A stretch of DNA of 24,221 bases, from IMG/VR virus record IMGVR_UViG_3300037193_000610, positions 1 to 24,221 of that record; one strand, 5' to 3'. The DNA is from a virus. The translations under genes and the position numbers were made by a program. Shown piece after piece: positions 13,623 to 20,493 of this stretch. Each line of letters begins with the position of its first letter. The stretch's first letter is position 1. The notes under the pieces are model-generated. The model made no database searches, was not told the DNA's origin, and was given only the letters and a program-made list of their open reading frames with translations.

Positions 13623-13769
13623 TCATCCAGCGCACTGAGGCCATGTTGAACTGCCGGGAGTGCAAGGAGGTGGCGGAGGTGGAGGATCGGGAGTTGTAAT
13701 GAAGAGCAAACCGCCGACCAAAGCACCGACCACAAGCCATGCAAGAACCTTCTTGAAGAAATGTCGCAT
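13623..13769 (-). CDS. Small signal-anchored proline-rich protein (48 residues)
   Basis: From ATG 13769 to TGA 13625-13623 the product begins MRHFFKKVLAWLVVGALVGG: two lysines, then a hydrophobic span. Next comes TTPDPPPPPPP, then two cysteines spaced by 9 residues and a short end. This is the layout of a tiny membrane-anchored protein with a rigid outward linker. It is nested in an alternative frame (open to 13813) that gives an implausible N-terminus to the membrane protein, so I take this frame as the gene. It resembles small spanin- or entry-exclusion-like proteins only in shape. Confidence 0.55.
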   Translation of the reverse strand: MRHFFKKVLAWLVVGALVGGLLFITTPDPPPPPPPCTPGSSTWPQCAG

Positions 13770-13840
13770 TCTTTACTTATTATTTTCTGGTGAGATAATG
13801 ATGACGTGTCCATATTTTAAATTGAATTGATGATGCTTTA

Positions 13841-14113
13841 CTATGCCGCCTGTTTAGCGTACTTGAGAATGATCGCTTCTGCTTTCAGTCTCTTGATCGT
13901 GTTCCTCATGATCTCTTTCCAAACTCTGCGTGATCTACTGCGGCCACCGAGGATGTCATAGACCTGGTTGTGAGTAGCTAACTTCAATCGCTTCTGAATG
14001 TCCTTAGCATCCCCATCGATCCATTTATCCCTTGCCATTTTGTAAAGTGCGTTGTCTTTATCGACTGGCTGTGGGATGTCGTCTAGGTCTATGTTGTCGA
14101 GATCCAGTTTCAT
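13841..14113 (-). CDS. Unknown acidic-basic small protein
   Basis: A 90-residue product: acidic N-terminus (MKLDLDNIDLDDIPQPVD), then ATHNQVYDILGGRSRSRRVWKE, an HTH-like helix pair rich in arginine, and a helical basic end. It could bind DNA. It is the second gene of the leftward early operon, its start 1 base from the stop of the first. No family recognised. Confidence 0.65.
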   Translation of the reverse strand: MKLDLDNIDLDDIPQPVDKDNALYKMARDKWIDGDAKDIQKRLKLATHNQVYDILGGRSRSRRVWKEIMRNTIKRLKAEAIILKYAKQAA

Positions 14114-14114
14114 G

Positions 14115-14312
14115 CTATGCCTTTATATTTTCTTTGTTCGCACCGATCTCAGCCAACTCACACAATGCTTCCGGCATTTTTAACTTCCGGCCCTTCTCGC
14201 GCTCCCGTGACTTGTATGTATTTACCATGCTCCAGATTTTAACCGGCGCTTTTACATCACCAATGGTTACAAAGTCACTTGCTGCGTTACCCCCTGTTTC
14301 GTCTGCTTTCAT
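14115..14312 (-). CDS. First gene of the leftward early operon, unknown
   Basis: A 65-residue product (KADETGGNAASDFVTIGDVK, then SREREKGRKLKMPEALCELA) placed directly after the repressor's divergent control region, where Cro-like or early regulatory proteins usually sit. No HTH is obvious; the C-terminal PEALCELAEIGANKENI is a single helix. Function unknown. Confidence 0.6.
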   Translation of the reverse strand: MKADETGGNAASDFVTIGDVKAPVKIWSMVNTYKSREREKGRKLKMPEALCELAEIGANKENIKA

Positions 14313-14403
14313 ATTTTGTCATATATTGTCCTATTGATATGATAAAGGTATAAAAAAGTATAAGACATTCTAACACTTTAGTGTAATTTTTTTTACAGGA
14401 AAA
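14313..14403. promoter_or_regulatory. Divergent early/repressor control region with two palindromes
   Basis: This very AT-rich gap separates the leftward operon from the rightward repressor. It has an imperfect inverted repeat, TTTgTCATAT (14315-14324) and ATATGAtAAA (14337-14346), and a second palindrome ACACT-TT-AGTGT (14373-14384) just before the repressor start. For leftward transcription TACCTTTA (plus 14343-14350) resembles the Bacteroidota -7 box, with a weak TTAG 19 bases upstream. A tract of eight Ts and AGGA precede the repressor ATG. The palindromes are the natural operator candidates. Confidence 0.5.
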
Positions 14404-14790
14404 ATGACATTGCGAGAGAAATTTAATAAGATACTGAAGCACAATGAGTTAGGGTTAACTTCAATAGAAGATATTGCTCAGTATTGTGGGCTAAAGGTTA
14501 GTACTTTATACCGTGCAATGACCAGAAATGAGGAACAAGGTGGCGACTTAAGTACTGATACAGTTAAGACAATAGTGGATAAAATTGGACTTAGGTGGGA
14601 ATGGTGGGATGAGCAGAAAGATCCGATGTTTAAAGAAAAATCTTACACCGGCAATAAAACCAACGAACCGACATTAAATGAAAAAAGCGAGGATCCTTAC
14701 GAATTGATAAGGATCCTCGCCAGAAATATTGATCGATTAGGAGAAACGAATGAGTATCTTCTAAAGCGAGTCAAAGAACTTGGTGGTTAA
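14404..14790 (+). CDS. CI-like phage repressor with HTH and C-terminal coiled coil
   Basis: A 128-residue protein on the strand opposite to the early operon. Residues 1-70 form an HTH (IEDIAQYCGLKVSTLYRAMT, with a second helix pair around LSTDTVKTIVDKIG). A short polar linker follows and the last 35 residues are a heptad-type coiled coil (DPYELIRILARNIDRLGETN). The position and orientation are those of a lysogeny repressor. It lacks the S24 LexA/CI-like autoprotease domain that gives SOS-cleavable repressors, so induction must work otherwise. It could also be an antirepressor-type or Cro-like regulator. It overlaps a convergent gene by 4 bases. Confidence 0.75.
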   Translation: MTLREKFNKILKHNELGLTSIEDIAQYCGLKVSTLYRAMTRNEEQGGDLSTDTVKTIVDKIGLRWEWWDEQKDPMFKEKSYTGNKTNEPTLNEKSEDPYELIRILARNIDRLGETNEYLLKRVKELGG

Positions 14791-14981
14791 TGATTCAGGT
14801 GATACATGATGATTTCCGCCTGCTCTTTTAGTTGAGCTGCGACCAAAAACGAAAGTGCGCTCTTATTTGCGCTTGGATGTTTCTTGACATACTCGGCAAG
14901 AAAGAATGCAAATGAAGATGGGCGAATGCCAGAATCTTTTAAGAACTGAATAAGTTGGTTGTGAGATCTACGCTTTTGCAT
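14787..14981 (-). CDS. Unknown small convergent protein
   Basis: A 64-residue product (MQKRRSHNQLIQFLKDSGIR, then SFAFFLAEYVKKHPSANKSALS) lying tail-to-tail with the repressor, sharing TTAA at the stops. It is helical and basic at its start and has no known motif. No frame on the other strand competes. The region could be an antisense shadow of nothing, so existence is moderately supported. Confidence 0.5.
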   Translation of the reverse strand: MQKRRSHNQLIQFLKDSGIRPSSFAFFLAEYVKKHPSANKSALSFLVAAQLKEQAEIIMYHLNH

Positions 14982-15291
14982 AGTGCAGTAATATTATAGG
15001 TTGAACATCATTTACAAATCGTGCGCCACTTTCAACCTTGCCATTACTGCCATTATAATGGTAGGAAAAAATCAGTTTTACCGTGTGCGGTAGATGAGTC
15101 ACTATCATATACTTTGGGTTTTGAGGTATTTAATAACGACTAAAAAACCCGGTTATGACATATAATGTTTAATGACTTTCATCATAAAAATGAAAAATCA
15201 GGGAAACCCGCAGATTGGGTATCAGTGCCAGTACTTACCCATTTACGGTTAGTTTCCGTATATAAACAAACATAGTATAGACCATTGACAA
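14982..15291. promoter_or_regulatory. 310-bp non-coding region with an 18-bp palindrome
   Basis: No gene is visible. The most striking element is CTGCCATTATAATGGTAG at 15047-15064, symmetric at 16 of 18 bases around a perfect 12-base core, preceded by an extra half-site CCATTA at 15041. Also present are TACCG/CGGTA (15079-15092, 4-base loop) and TACGG/CCGTA (15244-15260, 7-base loop). These are operator-like. The lipoprotein promoter must lie in the right end, but no box stands out. Confidence 0.5.
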
Positions 15292-15888
15292 ATGATGACA
15301 CCACGACTCCTTCTTATCGTATTTTTTATCACGGCCTGTTCAAAAGATGAACCAGTTGAACCGATAGATACATCGAAAACTCCTTTTGATATTTTTCACT
15401 TGCAATATTCTTTTAATGTTGTTTCTGAAGCTCAGTTTTACACGAACCAACCTTGGAACGGCGAAGTATATGCGGCATTGCAAGGTTTTGAAAGTGGGGA
15501 ATATCGACAGTTCCACAAAGTCATGACCGCGATGGAAGAACGAATAATAGAGGAACACCAAGCAACAGACGAGGTTCGGCTATCAGATTACGGATTAGTA
15601 GATTACACAGACGCAATGATACCAGGTGGAGTATCGAATACAAAGGCGTGGGAAAGAAGGGTTAATTATGAGATAAGAATATACATGAATAAACACACCA
15701 AAGTGATTTCTCAGGCATATATTAAAATTTACAACTATTATTTCAATTACAATGAATCACTAATGGGAATGTTGCAATTTAATAGCATCAGTGATAATGG
15801 TGAGGTGTTTTGGGTGATCAGCAACACAATGTCGCCAGAAGTATTTAAGGATTTTAAGATAGAAGTGAGGATACACCTAGATGAATGA
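15292..15888 (+). CDS. Lipoprotein in the lysogeny region, possible conversion or exclusion factor
   Basis: A 198-residue protein with a type II signal peptide: MTPRLLLIVFFITAC, cysteine at 16, and then SKDEPVEPID. The acidic stretch right after the cysteine resembles the export signal that sends Bacteroidota lipoproteins to the cell surface. The mature part has mixed alpha/beta segments (IYMNKHTKVISQAYIKIYNYY) and no enzyme motif. It lies between repressor and integrase with its own terminator, is more AT-rich than the late genes, and so fits a moron expressed from the prophage, for example a receptor-masking exclusion protein. A second possible start is the next methionine. Function is inference from place and topology. 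Confidence 0.75.
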   Translation: MMTPRLLLIVFFITACSKDEPVEPIDTSKTPFDIFHLQYSFNVVSEAQFYTNQPWNGEVYAALQGFESGEYRQFHKVMTAMEERIIEEHQATDEVRLSDYGLVDYTDAMIPGGVSNTKAWERRVNYEIRIYMNKHTKVISQAYIKIYNYYFNYNESLMGMLQFNSISDNGEVFWVISNTMSPEVFKDFKIEVRIHLDE

Positions 15889-16003
15889 CAGCATAAAAAA
15901 ATCACTCAGTTGGTTGCTATCGTCTTTATGAACCGTGTTACCTTTACACCGCTGTACTACGCTACGGTGAGAATCGAAAGTTCAGTACGGACAATCCATA
16001 TTT

Positions 16004-16030
16004 AAGCCGGAGTGATGACCCGGCTTTTTT
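16004..16030 (+). terminator. Strong rho-independent terminator
   Basis: AAGCCGG (16004-16010) and CCGGCTT (16020-16026) form a 7-bp stem with a 9-base loop, followed by TTTT. It ends the lipoprotein transcript and, because of the complementary As, may also stop leftward transcription of the integrase, whose stop is at 16064. The rest of 15889-16063 holds no gene. Confidence 0.8.
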
Positions 16031-16063
16031 ATTCCACGTGGAGCCGTAATATAGGTGGTGAAA

Positions 16064-17353
16064 TCATCCGACGACACGATCGACAGCGGTCACTATGTGT
16101 TCAGACTTCCATCCGATATAATCCTCGGTCTGCTTAATATTTGAGTGGCCATAGTAAATCTGAAGGCTGCGGATATCCTCCCCTACTTCAAGCCAGCGCC
16201 GGCCGAAGGTTCGTCTGGCTGTATGCGTGGTGATCATGGAGTATTTTGGTAGCATATCGCGCACGCGCTCACTTCCGCGAAACCGCACTTTCTCGACAAG
16301 ATCCAAAAGCCCGCTTTTCTTGCCTTTCTTCTCCCAAGCCTTGCCAGCAGCTAAAGCGATGCTCTTTATTTTCACATTCAAGTCACTTTCTGAGCATCTG
16401 GGTACCCGGTAGTTCCATTGCTTGAGCAGGGTGGCGGCCTTCCCGGCCATCTTAATATTATGATCGAGTTTTGTTTTGATGACCGTACAATCCAGGTAAA
16501 CGCCATCCTTCCGCTTGATGAAGTTCTCGGGCTTTGCGTTGTACGCGTCTGAATGTCTCAGACCTGTATAGCATTGGAATAGAAAGAAGTCACGGTATGG
16601 CTCATCCTCTTCAAGTGGCTCGAACTCTTCCAAGCAGGCAATATCTGTTTCCCAATCCAGAAAGAAAGGCTTTGGCTTTACGTACGTGTCTTTGAATTGC
16701 TGGAAGTCAATTGGTATATCCTGATGCCTGGTGCGCGGATCTGACAGAGCTGATTTCATAACCGAGCATATTTTTTTAATAATCCCGGATGCGGTGTTGC
16801 TCTCGCGTTCAAGGGTTTCAAACAGATGGTTAAGGAGGTCGTAATAGAATTGAATAGTGATATCGGTAAAATATATTTGATCCCGGTCGACCACTGTTTT
16901 AATGTGACCCATTGCCGATTTGAATTTCCTTAAGTAGCCCTTATCTGAGCAGGTCGAACGCCGGTCTTTTATATACATATCCCAATATTCATCGAAACGG
17001 TATTCTGGCTTTTTAAGCACGACATTCAGCGGCTGATGTTTTCGAACCGCATTGTATCGCCGACGCACCTCTTCAACGGTTGGGGCGACGCGCTCATAAT
17101 CCAGTTCATCAAATACACGTTGTAGGTCTCCTTTCCTTTTATCGAGATCGCCGGTAAGCTTCTGGCGCAGCTTCCGCTCCATCTTATCTGACTTAATAAC
17201 TTTATTTACCCGGTCCCATGCATCCTTATGAACTTTTACTCCGGTTGGAAACCAACCTGGTTTGTTGTTAATTGAGACATACATATAAAGTCGACAGAAA
17301 TCATCACTGTCAACAGTTGAATAGGGGAAGATGCTTATATCACGGACAGCCAT
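16064..17353 (-). CDS. int: Tyrosine integrase/recombinase, Bacteroidota type
   Basis: A 429-residue protein with three parts: an N-terminal arm-binding domain (about 1-110, with GWFPTGVKVHKDAW), a SAM-like core-binding domain (about 118-225) and a catalytic domain holding R266 (CYTGLRHSDA), HTAR (H377, R380), GHS (H403) and the nucleophile Y412 (EDYIGW). All the catalytic residues expected of an active enzyme are present. It performs site-specific integration and excision between attP and attB. It starts beside the candidate attP and its first codons overlap an arm-type repeat, so its binding could repress its own gene. The length is usual for the family. Confidence 0.95.
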   Translation of the reverse strand: MAVRDISIFPYSTVDSDDFCRLYMYVSINNKPGWFPTGVKVHKDAWDRVNKVIKSDKMERKLRQKLTGDLDKRKGDLQRVFDELDYERVAPTVEEVRRRYNAVRKHQPLNVVLKKPEYRFDEYWDMYIKDRRSTCSDKGYLRKFKSAMGHIKTVVDRDQIYFTDITIQFYYDLLNHLFETLERESNTASGIIKKICSVMKSALSDPRTRHQDIPIDFQQFKDTYVKPKPFFLDWETDIACLEEFEPLEEDEPYRDFFLFQCYTGLRHSDAYNAKPENFIKRKDGVYLDCTVIKTKLDHNIKMAGKAATLLKQWNYRVPRCSESDLNVKIKSIALAAGKAWEKKGKKSGLLDLVEKVRFRGSERVRDMLPKYSMITTHTARRTFGRRWLEVGEDIRSLQIYYGHSNIKQTEDYIGWKSEHIVTAVDRVVG

Positions 17354-17580
17354 TTGACTAAGGATTTGACTAAGATTAAGGGAAAAATATCACATATTAT
17401 AGTACGTCCGCAATACTATTAATATTACGGTATTGTACTAAAAATCAGTGACTTGGCAAAGATAAACCTTTATTTCAGATTAAAACAAAAGCTTTTGCGT
17501 ATCCCCTGCTGGGCCCACATACAGCCTGAATTTAGCCCAAATTCGGGCTTTTTTATTTCCTGACTAAGCTACTGACTAGC
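17352..17580. other. Candidate attP: integrase arm repeats around a core
   Basis: TGACTAAG occurs at 17355 and 17367, and TGACTAAG/TGACTAGC at 17561 and 17573: two tandem pairs, each with exact 12-bp period, same direction, 206 bp apart. Between them are an inverted repeat CCGCAATA (17408-17415) and TATTACGG (17423-17430) with one mismatch and a 7-base spacer CTATTAA, the geometry of a tyrosine-recombinase core, plus a larger AGTAC/GTACT frame at 17401-17439. Paired arm sites on both sides of a core next to int define an attP. The exact crossover cannot be set without attB. Position 17354-17617 contains no gene. Confidence 0.65.
17523..17554 (+). terminator. Strong rho-independent terminator inside the attP region
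   Basis: AGCCTGAATTT (17523-17533) pairs with AAATTCGGGCT (17539-17549), 11 bp with one T-G wobble, loop AGCCC, followed by six Ts (17549-17554). The sequence just upstream, CCCTGCTGGGCCCACA, has the look of a tRNA 3' end, so this might be a captured host tRNA end and terminator; that is tentative. Confidence 0.75.
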
Positions 17581-17617
17581 GTTTTCTTTCTATGCAAATT
17601 CGTATTGAAAGCACGTA

Positions 17618-17851
17618 ATGCCGGCAGCCTCCACATCTACACAACCCTGCATAGAGAAACGCAACCATGTATGCGATTTCTCTGACTGTCCTTGCAGACC
17701 ACAGCCAAAGTATAGAACACTATCCGAAGAGATGACACGCGGTCGTTTCCAAAATCAAAGACTAATCTACAAGCCGGTAGTAATGCCGGCCAGAGATAGG
17801 ATGTACTTCGAAGAGGGGATGACGCGATTCGCGAAGGAGGTAAAGAGATGA
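17618..17851 (+). CDS. Small cysteine-rich protein opening the late operon
   Basis: A 77-residue product with CDFSDCPCRPQP near residue 20, several more basic residues, and a helical end. The four cysteines (one earlier at QPC) could bind zinc. Its TGA overlaps the terminase small subunit ATG by 4 bases, which supports translation; the start at 17618 is the first ATG available. Function unknown; placement suggests a packaging or late regulatory accessory. Confidence 0.65.
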   Translation: MPAASTSTQPCIEKRNHVCDFSDCPCRPQPKYRTLSEEMTRGRFQNQRLIYKPVVMPARDRMYFEEGMTRFAKEVKR

Positions 17852-18315
17852 GCACCGGCGCACCTTCAATATTCACTCAAGAGATAGCGGATAAGATCTG
17901 TGAGGAATTAGCTACATCCTCAAAAAGCCTCAGAACAATATGCAAGGAAGACAATATGCCATCTGTCCGCACAGTATTGTATTGGCTTTCACAGGGAGAG
18001 AAAGAAGATGCTAAACCGGAGTTGCGCGATTTCCTGCACCAGTACGCGCGCGCGCGCGAGGCACAGGCCGACCACCTGGTCGAAGAGATCATAGAGATAG
18101 CCGACGATGGTAGCAATGACCTGATGACTATCACAAAGGGCGACATCAGTTATGAGCAGGAGAACAAAGAAGTCACAAACAGGTCAAAACTAAGGGTTGA
18201 GGCCCGTAAGTGGATTGCCAGTAAATTAAAGCCAAAGAAGTACGGGGATAAGGTAGACCTGAATCACGGCGGCGAGATAGCCGTCAAACAGATTACAGGT
18301 ATGGAGGTAAAGTGA
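17848..18315 (+). CDS. Terminase small subunit
   Basis: The 155-residue protein has an N-terminal HTH (IFTQEIADKICEELATSSKS, LRTICKEDNMPSVRTVLYWL), a helical middle (HQYARAREAQADHLVEEIIEIADD) and the ending RKWIASKLKPKKYGDKVDLNHGG, all typical of small terminases, which recognise pac or cos DNA and load the motor. A good ribosome site (AAGGAGG) lies 9 bases before the ATG. The gene overlaps both neighbours by 4 bases. Confidence 0.9.
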   Translation: MSTGAPSIFTQEIADKICEELATSSKSLRTICKEDNMPSVRTVLYWLSQGEKEDAKPELRDFLHQYARAREAQADHLVEEIIEIADDGSNDLMTITKGDISYEQENKEVTNRSKLRVEARKWIASKLKPKKYGDKVDLNHGGEIAVKQITGMEVK

Positions 18316-19673
18316 AACTTGTATTTGAAACCCACGGTAACGAAAGGCAGAAGGAGGTTTGCAGGTATTGGATCGATCCGGAGGTGTTCGATATTGTTTA
18401 CGGTGGTTCGAAAGGATCCGGTAAAAGCTATTTAGGATGTTCTTTGATATTCGGGGATGCGTTAACCTATCCAGGTACGCATTACTTTATTGCTAGGAAG
18501 AAACTCAATGATCTTCGAAAGTTCACACTGCCATCGATTTATGAGGTCTTCAAAGATTGGGGATTGACGTCGGAGTATTACAAGTTCAACGCTACCGATA
18601 ACGTCTTCACGCTTTACAATGGCTCAAAGGTCTTTCTGTTGGAAGCGGCATATCAACCGAGTGATCCGCTTTACATGCGGTTCGGCTCGATGCAAATGAC
18701 ACGGGGATGGATTGAAGAGGCCGGAGAGTTCGACGTTGCTGCAAAGAACAATTTAGCAGCGAGTATCGGGCGATGGATGAACGAAGTTTACAATCTCCCT
18801 GCTAAACTGCTTCAGACCTGTAACCCTGCAAAGAATTATCTGTATCGAGAGTATTACAAGAAATTCAAAGACGGGACTTTAGAGAAGTGGAGACGTTTTG
18901 TCCAGGCGTTACCGCAGGATAACAAAAAGCTGCCAAAAGACTACATCGAGCATTTAAAGCGGACGTTATCGAAAAACGAGATCCTCCGTCTTGTATTTGG
19001 CAACTGGGAGTACGACGATGACCCGGCAACACTGTGTGAGTATGCGAATATCTGCAACATCTTCACCAATAAGTTTGTGTCAGGCGGGACGCGATACATT
19101 ACTGCCGACATAGCCAGGATGGGTAAAGACAGCACCACAGCGCGGGTTTGGGACGGATGGAGGGTGGTCGAGCGGGTCCAGCGAAAGAAGTTGAGGATCG
19201 ACGAATCCGCGGAACTGATCAGGGATTTAGCCAACAAGCACAGTATACCGATGAGTAACACGATAGTAGACGAGGGAGGTGTAGGCGGCGGCGTGGTGGA
19301 CATACTTAGGTGTGTGGGATTTGTGTCAAATGCCCGGCCTTTGCCAACAGGGGAATACGACGCAAACGGAAAGGAGATAGTTGACAACTACGACATGCTT
19401 AAAAGCCAGTGCGGGTTTAAGCTGGCCGAACGGATAAACGCGAACGAGGTGTACGAAGAATGTTCAGCAGAAGTTCAGGATTTAATCACCGAACAACTGG
19501 AACAGCTAAAGCAGAAAGCGGTAAATTCGGATATGAAAAAAGGATTGATGCCAAAAGAGGAAATCATTGCGATGATTGGTTATTCCCCGGATGACATGGA
19601 CACCTATATCATGCGCGCGTACTTCGATATTCAGAAACCATTAACAGCACCAGTTTTAACATTCCATAGATGA
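18312..19673 (+). CDS. terL: Terminase large subunit
   Basis: A 453-residue packaging motor starting at GTG 18312 after GGAGGTAAA, with the stop of the small subunit overlapping (GTGA). Walker A is GGSKGSGKS (31-39), Walker B RGWIEEAGEF (E135/E136), the C-motif-like LQTCNPAKN, and the C-terminal RNase H-like nuclease has D266 in ITADIARMGKDS and a second Asp in TIVDEGGVGGG near 319. These are the expected ATPase and DNA-cutting sites. The length is standard. Strand, order and context show the start of the late operon. Confidence 0.96.
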   Translation: MKLVFETHGNERQKEVCRYWIDPEVFDIVYGGSKGSGKSYLGCSLIFGDALTYPGTHYFIARKKLNDLRKFTLPSIYEVFKDWGLTSEYYKFNATDNVFTLYNGSKVFLLEAAYQPSDPLYMRFGSMQMTRGWIEEAGEFDVAAKNNLAASIGRWMNEVYNLPAKLLQTCNPAKNYLYREYYKKFKDGTLEKWRRFVQALPQDNKKLPKDYIEHLKRTLSKNEILRLVFGNWEYDDDPATLCEYANICNIFTNKFVSGGTRYITADIARMGKDSTTARVWDGWRVVERVQRKKLRIDESAELIRDLANKHSIPMSNTIVDEGGVGGGVVDILRCVGFVSNARPLPTGEYDANGKEIVDNYDMLKSQCGFKLAERINANEVYEECSAEVQDLITEQLEQLKQKAVNSDMKKGLMPKEEIIAMIGYSPDDMDTYIMRAYFDIQKPLTAPVLTFHR

Positions 19674-20425
19674 GGTTAACAATAAGACTACCGCACAAGA
19701 CAGAATACGGCAACATCCCGGTATGCTGGGATCAGGTTACATGGAGGCAGTTCATGCAGCTGGCCGAGGCCAAAGACAGGATTCAGGAGCTGGCTATAGT
19801 AACCAATCTGGACGAAGGACTGATCAGAAGGGCGATAGAGATCAAAGGACTCGATCACGCGATGTCTGTTATATCCTTCCTTCGCAGGCCATGCCCGACT
19901 TTTGTTCCTCACAAAATACTGTTCTATCCCCTGCCTAAAGACCTTGGATTTGAAACAGTAGCTCAATATGAGGACATCCGGTCAACACTGGAGAAGCTGA
20001 AAGACGAAAAGGACCAGCAGAAAATCCTTGCCCAGTACCCATACTTCGTCGCTGTCTATGCCTGTAAGCACATGAGCCGGGAGCGTTGTGAGGCGTTAAG
20101 AGAATCAACCGGGAACGATGAAATCAAGTATGGTGAATATCACTGGCAGAAAGCCGAAGCGATGGTAGAGGACTTTATGAACAGCCCGGCCCCGGAGGTG
20201 CTTGGCATCGGAAATTTTATCATGGTAAAATTCTGGAGCTTGAACATGGGCATCAATCTGGCCTCCCTCAGAACTCTTACACCAGCGAAGAGATTGAAGC
20301 TGGTTATCAAAAGATGGGTGTTGCGTTTGGATTTAAAGGAACGCTTCATTGGATTGCTAAAGAGACTGGGGAAAGCACTGAAGCTTTACAACGATGGAGC
20401 GCCTACAAGTTCCATCACACAGTAA
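19670..20425 (+). CDS. Tail-assembly-chaperone-like protein, zero-frame form
   Basis: A 251-residue protein that overlaps terL by 4 bases. The N-terminal pattern (PVCWDQVTWRQFMQLAEA, LAIVTNLDEGLIRRAIEIKG, MSVISFLRRP) and the middle (PKDLGFETVAQYEDIRSTLE, YPYFVAVYACK, HWQKAEAMVEDFMNSPAPEV) fit a family of Bacteroidota phage proteins that I associate with tail assembly chaperones, like lambda gpG. After about residue 183 the zero frame becomes a simple L/K/R-rich tail (AKRLKLVIKRWVLRLDLKER). At 20212-20218 there is an in-phase slippery heptamer and the -1 frame stays open. The chaperone identity is inference; coding of the first 183 residues is firm. Confidence 0.7.
   Translation: MRLTIRLPHKTEYGNIPVCWDQVTWRQFMQLAEAKDRIQELAIVTNLDEGLIRRAIEIKGLDHAMSVISFLRRPCPTFVPHKILFYPLPKDLGFETVAQYEDIRSTLEKLKDEKDQQKILAQYPYFVAVYACKHMSRERCEALRESTGNDEIKYGEYHWQKAEAMVEDFMNSPAPEVLGIGNFIMVKFWSLNMGINLASLRTLTPAKRLKLVIKRWVLRLDLKERFIGLLKRLGKALKLYNDGAPTSSITQ
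20212..20218 (+). other. Candidate -1 ribosomal frameshift site A_AAT_TTT
   Basis: Bases AAATTTT fall in the phase X_XXY_YYZ of the 19670 frame (GGA AAT TTT). Tandem slippage would re-pair on AAA and TTT and continue TAT CAT GGT in the -1 frame, which has no stop for 91 codons. The zero-frame codons at the site (Asn, Phe) and the position late in a tail-chaperone-like gene match the known use of frameshifting in lambda G/GT. Confidence 0.65.
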
Positions 20426-20493
20426 GGTTCTTTGCATGGTCAGGGTATACACAGAAAAGGTATCATGAGATAATGAGTGATAAGAATAAATGA
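20218..20493 (+). CDS. -1 frame extension (gpGT-like), ends TGA 20491-20493
   Basis: After the slip the -1 frame reads 91 codons: YHGKILELEHGHQSGLPQNS, then YTSEEIEAGYQKMGVAFGFK, a core TGESTEALQRWSAYKFHHTV and the end SGYTQKRYHEIMSDKNK. Amino acid use is balanced and natural, unlike the zero-frame tail. Up to the ATG at 20314 no ATG, GTG or TTG occurs in this frame after the preceding stop, so an independent start would miss the coherent EEIEAGY part. The stop overlaps the next ATG (ATGA, 20490-20493), as for coupled genes. Fusion would be 274 residues. Confidence 0.6.
   Translation, partial: YHGKILELEHGHQSGLPQNSYTSEEIEAGYQKMGVAFGFKGTLHWIAKETGESTEALQRWSAYKFHHTVRFFAWSGYTQKRYHEIMSDKNK

Noticed and set aside
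17500-17518. GGGCCCACA as a definite tRNA 3' end and attP crossover
   Set aside because: No T arm can be formed before it, so it is only kept as a weak alternative to the core inverted repeat.
18941-19387. A 148-codon minus-strand frame
   Set aside because: It is antisense to terL within the nuclease domain; no supporting start or operon context.
20360-20380. GGGGAAAG near 20370 as the frameshift site, as in lambda G
   Set aside because: It is not in the X_XXY_YYZ phase of the 19670 frame, and the natural-looking -1 sequence begins well before it.
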